A stretch of 59,736 nt of DNA from Paenibacillus sp. 32352. GTDB lineage: Bacteria; Bacillota; Bacilli; Paenibacillales; NBRC-103111. Below the pieces are notes generated by a model. The model had not been told where the DNA came from, made no database searches, and was given only the letters and a program-made list of their open reading frames with translations. A program made the position numbers and the translations under genes. The DNA is taken from assembly GCF_002042965.1 (NCBI RefSeq), contig NZ_MZNT01000024.1, positions 1 through 59,736 on the forward strand. Reading direction: 5' to 3'. Position 1 is the first letter of the stretch. Every line of letters starts with the position of its first letter. Positions 43,031-52,011 of the stretch are shown here, piece after piece.

Positions 43031-43549
43031 TTATGACTGGCCTCTCCGCCATTTTTCGAACAGAGCCTTCATGTCGCCCTTCAAATTACTGTCAAATGTG
43101 TTTCTTTTTCCAGTAGGTTCATGCTGTATCTTGTGCTGAATTTCCCGTTTGGACTGCTTAACCTTGTTGAGAAGCTCTCCGGCCGGCACACGAAATGCTC
43201 CCTTGCCAAAGATCACGTGCTGCTCGGTCATATCGGAGGTCGCCACATAAATTTGCTTGCGGCGCCCGATATGTTCGGTTACGAGCCGCTCGATGAGCTC
43301 GTCCGCCGTCTCTTTTTCCTTGGTATAAAACACAGACAGCTTGCTTTGCAAATATTTACCTCCGAGGCCCGGCACGAAGTAAGCGTCAAACACAAGCAGC
43401 ACCCTGGTTCCCGAAAAAGACTGGTATTCCGCCAACAGCTCGATAAGCCGGTCGCGCGCTTCCTCCAGGCTGATATCCTTTAGCTTTTGCAGCTCCGGCC
43501 AGGCACCGATAATGTTATATCCATCTACAATGAGGATTTCCTGGATCAT
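43031..43549 (-). CDS. rae1: Rae1-type ribosome-associated endoribonuclease (YacP, NYN domain)
   Basis: 172 residues with a PIN/NYN fold: acidic residues in LIVDGYNII (Asp9), LLVFDAY (about Asp54) and VATSDMTEQ (about Asp105). B. subtilis Rae1 enters the ribosomal A site and cleaves certain mRNAs during translation. It follows rlmB by 12 nt as in B. subtilis (yacO-yacP-sigH). Confidence 0.9.
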   Translation of the reverse strand: MIQEILIVDGYNIIGAWPELQKLKDISLEEARDRLIELLAEYQSFSGTRVLLVFDAYFVPGLGGKYLQSKLSVFYTKEKETADELIERLVTEHIGRRKQIYVATSDMTEQHVIFGKGAFRVPAGELLNKVKQSKREIQHKIQHEPTGKRNTFDSNLKGDMKALFEKWRRGQS

Positions 43550-43561
43550 GTTTCCAGCCGT

Positions 43562-44302
43562 CTATTTCGCGGTTAAACGTTGGCGTACAACCTCGTACAT
43601 AAAGACGGACGCCGCCACCGACGCATTCAGCGAATTGATGTGCCCGAACATCGGAAGCTTCAGCAGGAAGTCGCATTTTTCCTTGATGAGTCTGCCCATG
43701 CCTTTATTCTCGTTTCCTATGACCAGAGCGAGAGGCATGTTCAGGTTAGTTTGGTACAGCGGCTGCTGCGCGGCGACGTCGGTACCGGCCACCCAGATGC
43801 CCCGCTCCTTGAGCTGCTCTATCGTCTGGGCCAGATTCGTTACCCTAGCCACCCGCACGTATTCTACTGCACCGGCCGAGGTTTTGGATACCGTGGCAGT
43901 CAGGCCTACGGATCTGCGTTTCGGTATAATCACGCCATGCACTCCGGTACAGTCGGCTGTACGTAGAATCGAGCCCAGATTGTGGGGGTCCTCGATCTCA
44001 TCGAGAATCAGGATGAAAGGCTCCTCGCTGCGGCTTTGGGCGTATGCCAGAATATCCTCCACTTCCACATAATCATAGGCGGCCACTTGTGCTACGACAC
44101 CCTGATGCTGCACATCATTGACCATTTGGTCCAGCTTGCGCTTATCGGCAGTCTGGACGATGACCCCGTTTTGCTTCGCTTCCGCAATAATAGGCTGGGT
44201 CAGCTGTTTTTGCGCATTTTCGGCAATCCATATCTTGTTGATGGTTCTTCCGGAGCGAAGCGCCTCCAGCACAGAATGCTTGCCAGCGATAAATTCCTCC
44301 AT
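43562..44302 (-). CDS. rlmB: 23S rRNA (guanosine-2'-O)-methyltransferase RlmB
   Basis: 246 residues from ATG 44302 (MEEFIAGKHSVLEALRSGR), seven nt after AAGGAGAG; the frame extends 19 codons upstream over the ribosome site. An N-terminal substrate-binding domain (1-75) and a C-terminal SPOUT knot (ILDEIEDPHNLGSILRTAD; ALVIGNENKGM; LPMFGHINSLNASVAASV) are present. It methylates a guanosine in the 23S peptidyl transferase region. It follows mrnC by 40 nt. Confidence 0.94.
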   Translation of the reverse strand: MEEFIAGKHSVLEALRSGRTINKIWIAENAQKQLTQPIIAEAKQNGVIVQTADKRKLDQMVNDVQHQGVVAQVAAYDYVEVEDILAYAQSRSEEPFILILDEIEDPHNLGSILRTADCTGVHGVIIPKRRSVGLTATVSKTSAGAVEYVRVARVTNLAQTIEQLKERGIWVAGTDVAAQQPLYQTNLNMPLALVIGNENKGMGRLIKEKCDFLLKLPMFGHINSLNASVAASVFMYEVVRQRLTAK

Positions 44303-44342
44303 ACGTTGTCTCTCCTTCTTTTGACGATCGGCTTTTGCCCTG

Positions 44343-44780
44343 CTATACTTTGCCCTCATCGCGTTCCAGGGACAGCATGAGCAAATAATGCAGTCTTTGC
44401 AATCGTTTCGTGTAATACAAGTATCCGATCAAGCATTCAAAAGCGGTACTGTGGCGATATTCCAGAATGTCCGCGTTTTTGGCAGACGTTCCGGATTTGG
44501 CATTGCGGCCCCGCTTCACAACATCCGTTTCCTCTTCGGTAAGCAAAGGCAGCCATACCTGCAAAGCCTTGGCTTGCGCCCGTGCCGACACATATTGGGT
44601 AGCCTGCTTATGCAGGTGGTTAGGCCGATGATTCGCTTTTGAGATGACATACTGCCGAATGAACATTTCATAGACCGCATCGCCAATATAAGCAAGCACG
44701 AGAGGGTTTAATTGTTGCGGGTCTTTGGCCGGCGGAAAACAGAACAGATCGGAATCAAAAGGGATAGGATCTTTCATCAT
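44343..44780 (-). CDS. mrnC: Mini-ribonuclease III
   Basis: 145 residues, an RNase III catalytic domain with no dsRNA-binding domain. The signature LNPLVLAYIGDAVYEMFIR holds catalytic Asp34 and Glu38. Mini-III matures 23S rRNA ends in B. subtilis, helped by L3. The ATG at 44780 overlaps the cysS stop (ATGA), three nt after GGAG; a second ATG three bases on is better spaced. Translation is probably coupled to cysS. Confidence 0.93.
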   Translation of the reverse strand: MMKDPIPFDSDLFCFPPAKDPQQLNPLVLAYIGDAVYEMFIRQYVISKANHRPNHLHKQATQYVSARAQAKALQVWLPLLTEEETDVVKRGRNAKSGTSAKNADILEYRHSTAFECLIGYLYYTKRLQRLHYLLMLSLERDEGKV

Positions 44781-46174
44781 TTTCTCCGCCAACGGATACC
44801 CTGTGCCGTATCTTCCAACAGGATGCCGCGCTCGGTCAGCAAATTGCGAATCTCGTCCGCACGCGCCCAGTTTTTGGACTTTCTGGCCTCGGTACGTTCC
44901 ACGATCAGCTGCTCAATCTCCTCATCCAGCAGCTCTTCTTCCGCTTTGGATAGTATGCCCAGGATGCTATCCATCTTTTCAAAATGCTCCAGCAGCAGGT
45001 TGAGCGTTCCCTGTGTGACGTTCTCCAGTTGAACGTAAGGATTCGCAATATTGACCAGCTCGAACACGGAAGTGATCGCATCCGGAGTGTTGAAATCGTC
45101 GTTCATTTTGGCCGTGAATTGATTCAAAACCTCTGCAACGGATCGAGCCACCTCTTCAGACGCCACTCCTTCTGCCGCGCTGGCAAGTCGATGCTTAATG
45201 TTGGCGATGCAATTGTCGATACGCGCCAATCCGTTCTTGGCCTGCTCTATCGTCTCATCGCTGAAGTTAAGCGGATTGCGGTAATGCGCGGACAGCATGA
45301 AATACCGGATGACCTGCGGGCTGATCGTCTTCAGCAGCTGATTCACATTCACGCCGTTGCCGAGTGACTTGGACATTTTTTCATTATTGATGTTAATGTA
45401 TCCGTTGTGCATCCAGTAATTGGCCATCGTATGGCCGGTAAAGCACTCCGATTGAGCGATCTCGCACTCATGATGCGGGAATTGGAGATCCTGGCCCCCG
45501 CCGTGAATATCAATTGTATTCCCCAGATACTTATGCACCATCGTGGAGCATTCAATATGCCAGCCCGGTCTTCCTTCACCCCATGGGCTTGACCAGGAAA
45601 TTTCACCCGGCTTCGCCGCCTTCCACAAGACGAAGTCCTGCGGATTTTCCTTGCGATCGTCCACCTCAACACGAATGCCGAACTGAAGCTCCTCCAGGTT
45701 TTGGTGAGACAGCTTACCGTATTCATCGAATTTCGTCGTACGGAAATAGACGTCTCCGCCATTCTCATAAGCATAGCCCTTTTCAACCAGCCCGTCGATA
45801 AAAGCGATGATTTCATCGATGTTTTCCGTTACACGCGGATTCAAGGTCGCTTTCCGGACGCCCAGCCCTTCCGTATCCTCGTAAAACTTCTGGATGAACA
45901 TATCCGCTACTTCCGGAACGGTGAGCTCCATTTGAGCCGCTCGCTTGATCAGCTTATCATCCACATCGGTAAAATTTACAACGTAGGTAACGTCATAGCC
46001 GATAAACTCAAGGTAACGTCTAACCACATCGAAGAAAATGACAGGACGGGCATTGCCGATGTGGATATAGTCGTAAACCGTCGGGCCGCACACATACATT
46101 TTGATCTTTCCCGGCTCTAGCGGCTGGAACGTCTCCTTCGCTCGAGTCAGCGTATTATAAATTTTTAGCGCCAT
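44777..46174 (-). CDS. cysS: Cysteinyl-tRNA synthetase
   Basis: 465 residues, class I synthetase charging tRNA-Cys. HIGN (38-41) and KMSKS (266-270) bind ATP; zinc ligands are Cys29, Cys209, His234 and Cys237 or Glu238. It overlaps cysE by 10 nt and is controlled with it by the upstream cysteine T-box, so cysteine synthesis and charging respond together. Confidence 0.97.
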   Translation of the reverse strand: MALKIYNTLTRAKETFQPLEPGKIKMYVCGPTVYDYIHIGNARPVIFFDVVRRYLEFIGYDVTYVVNFTDVDDKLIKRAAQMELTVPEVADMFIQKFYEDTEGLGVRKATLNPRVTENIDEIIAFIDGLVEKGYAYENGGDVYFRTTKFDEYGKLSHQNLEELQFGIRVEVDDRKENPQDFVLWKAAKPGEISWSSPWGEGRPGWHIECSTMVHKYLGNTIDIHGGGQDLQFPHHECEIAQSECFTGHTMANYWMHNGYININNEKMSKSLGNGVNVNQLLKTISPQVIRYFMLSAHYRNPLNFSDETIEQAKNGLARIDNCIANIKHRLASAAEGVASEEVARSVAEVLNQFTAKMNDDFNTPDAITSVFELVNIANPYVQLENVTQGTLNLLLEHFEKMDSILGILSKAEEELLDEEIEQLIVERTEARKSKNWARADEIRNLLTERGILLEDTAQGIRWRRK

Positions 46175-46827
46175 GATTCGTTAACGCCTCCATTCTGGTT
46201 CTTTAATTCTTGAACTTGCTGCTTCAGATCATCGATTTGCTCTTGCATTTGACGGAACATATCAACGACCGGGTCAGGCAGATTATTATGGTCCAATCTT
46301 CCGACACGAACGCCATCCCGCTTCACAATCCGCCCCGGATTGCCTACCACCGTACAATTCGGAGGAACCTCCCGAAGTACAACCGCATTGGAGCCTACGT
46401 TGGAGTTGTCACCGACCGTGAAGGAACCAAGCACCTTGGCGCCGGAGCCGATGACAACATTATTGCCGATCGTCGGATGGCGTTTCCCTTTCTCCTTCCC
46501 TGTTCCCCCGAGCGTGACGCCTTGGTACAAAACGACATCATCGCCGATTTCGCAGGTTTCCCCAATGATCACACCCATCCCGTGGTCTATGAAAAACCGA
46601 CGGCCGATGACAGCTCCCGGATGAATCTCAATCCCTGTCATGAAGCGGCTGAACTGGGAGATGATTCTTGCTGTCGTAAACCATTTTCTCTTATAAAGAA
46701 AATGGGCCACACGATGCGCCCAGAGCGCATGCAGACCGGAATAGGTAAAAGCTACTTCAAACCAGCTGCGGGCAGCAGGGTCGTTCTCAAAAATCGTTTC
46801 GATATCTTCTTTCATCGACTTGAACAT
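46165..46827 (-). CDS. cysE: Serine O-acetyltransferase
   Basis: 220 residues. It makes O-acetylserine from serine and acetyl-CoA, the carbon acceptor for sulfide. The left-handed beta helix with hexapeptide repeats spans about 60-165 (IGRRFFIDHGMGVIIGETCEIGDD in part), with His in IDHGMG. A C-terminal coiled coil of about 25 residues (MFRQMQEQIDDLKQQVQELK) extends past the usual end. AAAGGTGAG before ATG 46827. First gene after the T-box. Confidence 0.95.
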   Translation of the reverse strand: MFKSMKEDIETIFENDPAARSWFEVAFTYSGLHALWAHRVAHFLYKRKWFTTARIISQFSRFMTGIEIHPGAVIGRRFFIDHGMGVIIGETCEIGDDVVLYQGVTLGGTGKEKGKRHPTIGNNVVIGSGAKVLGSFTVGDNSNVGSNAVVLREVPPNCTVVGNPGRIVKRDGVRVGRLDHNNLPDPVVDMFRQMQEQIDDLKQQVQELKNQNGGVNESWR

Positions 46828-46879
46828 GATGACTCACCTTTCTCCTCATCAAGCTAGATGCAAGCAACCCCATGAAATG

Positions 46880-47158
46880 AAAAAAGCCCCTACAGCCTGT
46901 AAAAGGCTGCAGAGGCGTAAAAATTGCGCGGTTCCACTCTGCTTCGGACCCATTTCTCGTCCATCTCGGCGTTCGTAACGTGAACGTGACGGCATGACTA
47001 CCCTGTTTTCCCATGGGGAAAAAGCTCGTCAGTGCGGCTCCCAGGTGCAATTCGGATTAACGGGAATGGATAACTTCCAGCACAAGCCCCGCTTTTACGC
47101 GGCAAGCCCGGTCACCCTCTCTGCAAATCCCTGCTCAATCGTACTCTCCTGTTCAACG
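46880..47158 (-). promoter_or_regulatory. T-box riboswitch for tRNA-Cys, controlling cysE-cysS
   Basis: On the minus strand: Stem I start GAACAGGAGAGTA (47142-47154), AGAGAGGG bulge region, specifier loop GAATTGCACC with codon TGC (Cys) at 47047-47049, T-box AGAGTGGAACCGCG (46927-46940) and a terminator GCCTCTGCAGCC/GGCTGTAGGGGC followed by six T (46880-46915). The TGGA of the antiterminator bulge would pair with a UCCA 3' end, matching the U73 discriminator of tRNA-Cys. Uncharged tRNA-Cys would turn cysE-cysS on. Confidence 0.95.
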
Positions 47159-47183
47159 CCATCATCAATTATTAATGTTACTT

Positions 47184-47212
47184 AGTATAACGAAAAACCG
47201 TAAGGTTTACAA
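47184..47212 (-). promoter_or_regulatory. Promoter of the T-box cysE-cysS operon
   Basis: Minus-strand TTGTAA (47207-47212), 17-bp spacer, TATACT (47184-47189). The -35 overlaps the gltX stop codon (47207-47209). Transcription would begin about 20 nt before the first T-box helix. Confidence 0.72.
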
Positions 47213-48664
47213 TAACTTCTTCAGTCGGGCAATGACCTTATCCTTGCCGAGCAAGTACAAGGACATGTTCAAATCCGGCCCGTGAACTTGACCCGTCAGA
47301 GCGACGCGGATCGTCATGAACAGCTGTTTCCCCTTATAGCCGGTTTCCTTCTGCACTGCTTTAAGCAATCCGGGAATGTTCTCCACCGCGAAGGACTCTG
47401 CTTCCTCTACTTGCTTCAGGAAGCTTCCCAGTACGACAGGAACGTATTCCTCCGCCAGAACAGCCTTCGCCTCCTCGTCCTCCACGGTTACATCCTCTTG
47501 GAAAAAGAGGTCGGAGAGCTTCACGATTTCGGCGGCATACTGCATTCTATCCTGGTTAAGCCCGATAAGGCGGCTCACCCATTCTTGCTGCTCGGCCGTA
47601 AGCTCCTGCGGAACGCGTCCCGCTTTTTGCAGATGCGGAAGCGCCAGCTCTACTACGCGTGAAGGCTCCGCTTTCTTCAAATAATGATTGTTCATCCAGT
47701 TCAGCTTGTCCATATCAAAGACAGCCGGGCTCTTGGAGAGACGATCCAGATCGAACTGAGCGATCAGCTCCTCCTTGGTGAAGATTTCTTCTTCCCCCTT
47801 CGGCGACCAGCCAAGCAGCGTGATAAAGTTCAATACCGCTTCAGGCAAGTAACCCAGCTCCTTATATTGCTCAATGAACTGGATGATAGATTCGTCACGC
47901 TTGCTCATTTTTTTGCGGTCCTGATTCAAGATCAGCGCCAAGTGGGCGAAATCAGGAACAGGAAGATCCAGAGCCTCATACATCATAATTTGTCTCGGCG
48001 TATTGGACAAATGCTCCTCGCCGCGAATAACGAGAGTGATGCTCATCAAATGATCGTCTAGAATAACCGCGAAGTTGTACGTCGGAATGCCGTCCGGTCG
48101 CACGATGATGAAGTCACCGATGCCGTTGGATTCAAACTCGACATGGTCGCGGATAAGATCCTCGAACGCAATGATCTTGTCTTCCGGCACGCGGAAACGG
48201 ATGGAAGGCTTGCGTCCTTCCGCTTTAAATTGCTCTACCTGCTCCGGAGTCAAGTGACGGCATTTGCCGGAATAACGAGGCATCTCGCCTCGAGCCTCCT
48301 GTTCCGCCCGCTCCTGCTCGAGATCCTCTTCGGAACAATAGCAGTGGTACGCATGACCGTTTTGCAGCATTTTCTCGACAAACGGACGATAAAGGTCCAG
48401 ACGCTCGGTTTGACGGTAAGGGCCGTAAGGACCGCCTACGTCCACGCTTTCGTCCCAGTCGAGGCCAAGCCACTTCAACCCGTTCAGCTGGCTGTCGATC
48501 CCCGATTCCAGGTGACGGGTTTGGTCCGTATCCTCAAACCGGATGATGAACTGCCCGTTCTTCTTACGGGCGATCAAATAGTTGAATAAAGCCGTACGCG
48601 CGCCACCGATATGAAGATGGCCCGTCGGGCTTGGTGCATATCTTACGCGAAATTGTTCTGACAT
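47207..48664 (-). CDS. gltX: Glutamyl-tRNA synthetase
   Basis: 485 residues, class I. HLHIGG (about 17-22) and KKMSKRD (about 252-258) are the ATP motifs; a Cys-x-Cys...Cys set (HCYCSEED, SGKCRH) resembles the zinc region found in some GluRS. Most Bacilli lack GlnRS, so this enzyme probably also misacylates tRNA-Gln for the GatCAB route. GAGAGGAG before ATG. It follows ispF by 52 nt. Confidence 0.97.
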   Translation of the reverse strand: MSEQFRVRYAPSPTGHLHIGGARTALFNYLIARKKNGQFIIRFEDTDQTRHLESGIDSQLNGLKWLGLDWDESVDVGGPYGPYRQTERLDLYRPFVEKMLQNGHAYHCYCSEEDLEQERAEQEARGEMPRYSGKCRHLTPEQVEQFKAEGRKPSIRFRVPEDKIIAFEDLIRDHVEFESNGIGDFIIVRPDGIPTYNFAVILDDHLMSITLVIRGEEHLSNTPRQIMMYEALDLPVPDFAHLALILNQDRKKMSKRDESIIQFIEQYKELGYLPEAVLNFITLLGWSPKGEEEIFTKEELIAQFDLDRLSKSPAVFDMDKLNWMNNHYLKKAEPSRVVELALPHLQKAGRVPQELTAEQQEWVSRLIGLNQDRMQYAAEIVKLSDLFFQEDVTVEDEEAKAVLAEEYVPVVLGSFLKQVEEAESFAVENIPGLLKAVQKETGYKGKQLFMTIRVALTGQVHGPDLNMSLYLLGKDKVIARLKKLL

Positions 48665-48716
48665 TGCTGATGCTCCTCTCCTATCTGCAAAAACCGTTAA
48701 ACCCTATAGGTAGTAG

Positions 48717-49202
48717 TTATGATAGCACACCTTGAATCAAACAAACAACCGATTGTGCGGCGATTCCTTCTCCCCGTCCGGTAAAGCCGAGCTGCTCCGT
48801 CGTCGTCGCTTTGACATTCACTTGAGAAGGATCTGCCTCGAGCGCTTCCGCAATTCTTTGAACCATAGCCGGAATGTGCGGAGCCATCTTAGGCTTCTGG
48901 GCAATGATCGTCGAGTCGATATTTCCGAGCTTATATCCCGCTTCCTTCGCCAGCTTCCATACGTCCAGCAGCAGCTTGTAGCTGTCTGCATCCTTGTATT
49001 CCGCCGCTGTATCCGGAAAATGCTTGCCGATATCGCCCTGCCCGAGAGCGCCGAGTATGGCGTCGCTGATGGCATGCAGCAGCACGTCGGCGTCAGAGTG
49101 GCCCAGCAATCCTTTTTCATACGGGATCTCTACGCCCCCGATAATGCATTTTCGCCCTTCTACTAATTGATGCACGTCAAATCCTTGTCCCACTCGAATC
49201 AT
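48717..49202 (-). CDS. ispF: 2-C-methyl-D-erythritol 2,4-cyclodiphosphate synthase
   Basis: 161 residues from ATG 49202 (MIRVGQGFDVHQLVEG), five nt after GGGAGAGGAC. Metal ligands Asp9 and His11 and the LGHSDADVLLHAISDA segment (about 35-50) are present. It acts in the MEP pathway after IspD and IspE. Its ATG overlaps the ispD stop (ATGA). Confidence 0.96.
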   Translation of the reverse strand: MIRVGQGFDVHQLVEGRKCIIGGVEIPYEKGLLGHSDADVLLHAISDAILGALGQGDIGKHFPDTAAEYKDADSYKLLLDVWKLAKEAGYKLGNIDSTIIAQKPKMAPHIPAMVQRIAEALEADPSQVNVKATTTEQLGFTGRGEGIAAQSVVCLIQGVLS

Positions 49203-49903
49203 GATTTGTCCTCTCCCCTGACATTTTGTATGATCCACGACGCCCATGGAAGATCCTCGGGAGTCGTTATTTTAATATTATAATAATCCGCTTCCACAAC
49301 CTGCACCGGCGTGCCGATCCTCTCTACCAGCATAGCGTCGTCCGTCCCTGTAAACTGGTCCTTCTCAGCCCGTTCATAGGCCTCAAGCAATAAGGAAAAA
49401 CGAAAAGCTTGTGGGGTCTGAATCGCCCACAAGCTGCGCCGGTCCGGGGTGGACTGGATCGTTCCCTCCGGATCGACTACTTTAATGGTATCTTTAACTG
49501 GAACGGCCAGCACGGCGGCCTCGGTCTCCTTGGCTTTACGCCAGCACGCCATGATGTGCTCCTCTGCAGCAAAAGGGCGTACCCCGTCATGGACCATAAC
49601 CCATTCCACGCTTCCTTTAAGCGCCTGCAGCCCCCGGTACACCGAATCCTGCCGTTCCTTGCCGCCGACAATGATATGACGTACTTTATGAAGCCCGTAC
49701 TGTTCCACGTAAGCCTTGCAGCGTTCCACATCGTTTGCCCCTGTGACCAATACGATCGTATCGACATGGGCAATTCGTTGGAACAGCGCCAGCGTATGTA
49801 CCAGGATCGGTTTACCGTCCAATTCCAAATATTGCTTGCTTTCCTCGGTCCGCATCCGCGAGCCTTTCCCTGCCGCTACGATTACGACTCCCAGCTGATT
49901 CAT
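49199..49903 (-). CDS. ispD: 2-C-methyl-D-erythritol 4-phosphate cytidylyltransferase
   Basis: 234 residues from ATG 49903 (MNQLGVVIVAAGKGSRM). It joins MEP and CTP to give CDP-methylerythritol. The nucleotide-binding AAGKGSRMR (about 10-18) and the HDGVRPF segment are visible. An upstream GTG (49912) is part of the ribosome site AGGTGAAGG. Coupled to ispF. Confidence 0.95.
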   Translation of the reverse strand: MNQLGVVIVAAGKGSRMRTEESKQYLELDGKPILVHTLALFQRIAHVDTIVLVTGANDVERCKAYVEQYGLHKVRHIIVGGKERQDSVYRGLQALKGSVEWVMVHDGVRPFAAEEHIMACWRKAKETEAAVLAVPVKDTIKVVDPEGTIQSTPDRRSLWAIQTPQAFRFSLLLEAYERAEKDQFTGTDDAMLVERIGTPVQVVEADYYNIKITTPEDLPWASWIIQNVRGEDKS

Positions 49904-49955
49904 AGCCTTCACCTACTACTTATCTTTACAATGCACTCTTCCTATCATATACGTT

Positions 49956-51050
49956 TTAGAGCGCTTTTTCCAATAGTTTCGGTTTGGCAAAAATCATTCT
50001 TCCCGCAGATGTCTGCAGCACGCTCGTAACAAGAACATCCAGCGTCGTTCCGATGAAATCACGGCCTCCCTCAACCACGATCATCGTTCCGTCATCCAAA
50101 TAAGCAACGCCCTGCCCGTGCTCCTTGCCGTCCTTAATGACCTGAACCAGGATTTCTTCACCCGGCAGCACGACCGGCTTGACGGCATTAGCCAAATCAT
50201 TAATATTCAGTACGGAGACTCCTTGCAGCTCGCATACTTTATTCAAATTGAAATCGTTCGTGATCACTTTGCCCTGCAGCACTTTAGCCAGCTTCACCAG
50301 CTTGCTGTCCACCTCGGAGATTTCTTCAAAATCCCCTTCATAGATCAGCACCTTCACTTCGAGCTCCTTTTGAATTTTATTCAAAATATCGAGCCCCCGT
50401 CGCCCTCTGTTCCGCTTAAGCAAGTCCGATGAATCCGCAATATGCTGCAGCTCTTCCAGCACAAACTCGGGAATGACCAGTGTCCCTTCAATGAATCCCG
50501 TCTTACAAATATCCGCAATACGTCCGTCGATAATCACGCTGGTATCGAGAATCTTATGCTCCTCGAAGCCCTTTCCTTCATTGGAGCCTCGTTCTTTGCC
50601 TGAACTGCTTTTGGTGAGCAGCACGATAAGCTCTTCTCTCTTCACATAGCCAAGACGAAAGCCAATAATCCCGAACATTACCGTGAAAATGACTTGAAGG
50701 AGCGGCGAGAATAGTCCTGCTTGCTCGAATGGGGTCAATAGCATCACACTCATCAAGAATCCAAGGACCATCCCTAATGTTCCTGCGACTATGTCCGCAA
50801 TAGGCATTGCCGATACTTTCTCTTCGCTAGCTTGCATCATTTGCAGCCCATAATTCACTGTCCAGGAACTAACCAAATAAAAAAGCGCTACTCCGGCAAA
50901 CATCATCCAGTAAGCTTCTCCGCTTACCTGCTCCAAACCGAATACCGTTTCTATGATTTTAAAAAATGGTTGTCCGACGGTATCACTCCACTCATATCCC
51001 AACACGCCCCCGATAACTGCAAATAAACATTGCAACCATCTTTTCATCAT
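49956..51050 (-). CDS. PIN/TRAM-domain membrane protein (YacL family)
   Basis: 364 residues: four N-terminal transmembrane segments (about 5-20, 47-62, 85-105, 115-135), a cytosolic PIN domain (LDTSVIIDGRI with Asp169 and Asp175; ITNDFNLNKV) and a C-terminal TRAM domain (about 297-350). PIN domains are often nucleases and TRAM binds RNA, so an RNA-acting membrane enzyme is inferred; the family has no settled function known to me. GGAGGTG before ATG 51050. It lies between pssA and ispD. Confidence 0.88.
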   Translation of the reverse strand: MMKRWLQCLFAVIGGVLGYEWSDTVGQPFFKIIETVFGLEQVSGEAYWMMFAGVALFYLVSSWTVNYGLQMMQASEEKVSAMPIADIVAGTLGMVLGFLMSVMLLTPFEQAGLFSPLLQVIFTVMFGIIGFRLGYVKREELIVLLTKSSSGKERGSNEGKGFEEHKILDTSVIIDGRIADICKTGFIEGTLVIPEFVLEELQHIADSSDLLKRNRGRRGLDILNKIQKELEVKVLIYEGDFEEISEVDSKLVKLAKVLQGKVITNDFNLNKVCELQGVSVLNINDLANAVKPVVLPGEEILVQVIKDGKEHGQGVAYLDDGTMIVVEGGRDFIGTTLDVLVTSVLQTSAGRMIFAKPKLLEKAL

Positions 51051-51137
51051 AGAATCACCTCCAAAACGTTGAAATTAAAAATACCTCGTTACAATTATGA
51101 ACCAAAAGTTTCCTGCCTAATCGTTCCAGCTCAAGAA

Positions 51138-51188
51138 AAAAATAAAAAAAGCATTTACTTTCCCTTCTCAAGGAAAATAAATGCTTTT
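51138..51188 (-). terminator. Terminator after pssA
   Basis: AAAGCATTTA-TTTTCC pairs with GGAAAG-TAAATGCTTT across TTGAGAAG, followed on the minus strand by a long T-rich run. About 16 bp of stem with one mismatch. A weak TTGGTT-N16-TATTTT promoter for the next gene lies at about 51075-51105. Confidence 0.88.
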
Positions 51189-51202
51189 CATTTTCGCTGT
51201 TC

Positions 51203-51937
51203 TTACATAGATCTGGTTTCGGAATTGGCCTCGTCTCTGGAGTTGTTCTTTCTTCTCCGTTTCGGCAGGAGGCGTTCAACGTTTTTTTTTAAGCCGTACA
51301 GTGCATATAACAGCAGCGGTACAAAGATCATTTTGGATAAGGTGCCCGGAAATTTATAAGCTACGAATACGGCGATAGCGACGACTATCGGTGTAATCCA
51401 GATGGCTTTTTTCGGAATACCGACTTTTTTGAAGTTAGGATATTTCACAGTACTAACCATTAAGTACGATAACAACAGGGTGCTCAACACCAAAATAATC
51501 GTGTTCAGTTCGGTATGGAACAACGCCAGCGTACAAAGAACGCCTCCGGCTGCCGGAATCGGAAGACCGATAAAATACCCCGGAACACCGGCTACCACAT
51601 TAAACCGAGCCAAGCGAAGCGCGCCGCAAATCGGGAAGATCGCTGTTACGATCCAGGCAGCCGCAGCAGGCATGTCGGTAAAAGCGACTACATACATAAT
51701 AAAAGCCGGAGCAACACCGAACGAAATGACATCCGACAAAGAGTCCAGCTCTTTACCGAATTCGCTCTGGGCATTCAGCGCTCTTGCTACGCGACCGTCC
51801 AAGCCGTCACACAGCATGGCAATAATGACCATAATCGCCGCCCACTCCGCTTCCTTGTTAAAAGCAAGAATGATTGATATAAATCCTAAAAACAAGTTCC
51901 CTAATGTAAAAAGATTGGGAATAGATTTAGTTAGCAT
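51203..51937 (-). CDS. pssA: CDP-diacylglycerol-serine O-phosphatidyltransferase
   Basis: 244 residues, about seven transmembrane helices. The CDP-alcohol phosphotransferase signature DG(x)2AR(x)8G(x)3D(x)3D is complete: Asp44, Asp47, Arg52, Gly61, Asp65 and Asp69. It makes phosphatidylserine, the precursor of phosphatidylethanolamine. A highly basic C-terminal tail (KRRRKNNSRDE) is present. It follows disA by 74 nt with GAGGTGG upstream. The substrate is inferred from family resemblance; other CDP-alcohol transferases share the motif. Confidence 0.88.
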   Translation of the reverse strand: MLTKSIPNLFTLGNLFLGFISIILAFNKEAEWAAIMVIIAMLCDGLDGRVARALNAQSEFGKELDSLSDVISFGVAPAFIMYVVAFTDMPAAAAWIVTAIFPICGALRLARFNVVAGVPGYFIGLPIPAAGGVLCTLALFHTELNTIILVLSTLLLSYLMVSTVKYPNFKKVGIPKKAIWITPIVVAIAVFVAYKFPGTLSKMIFVPLLLYALYGLKKNVERLLPKRRRKNNSRDEANSETRSM

Positions 51938-52011
51938 TATTTGTCCACCTCTGGTTATACTGTACCCTAATATAACTTATTATATTAGGCTACTTTCTGA
52001 TTGTATGCAAG

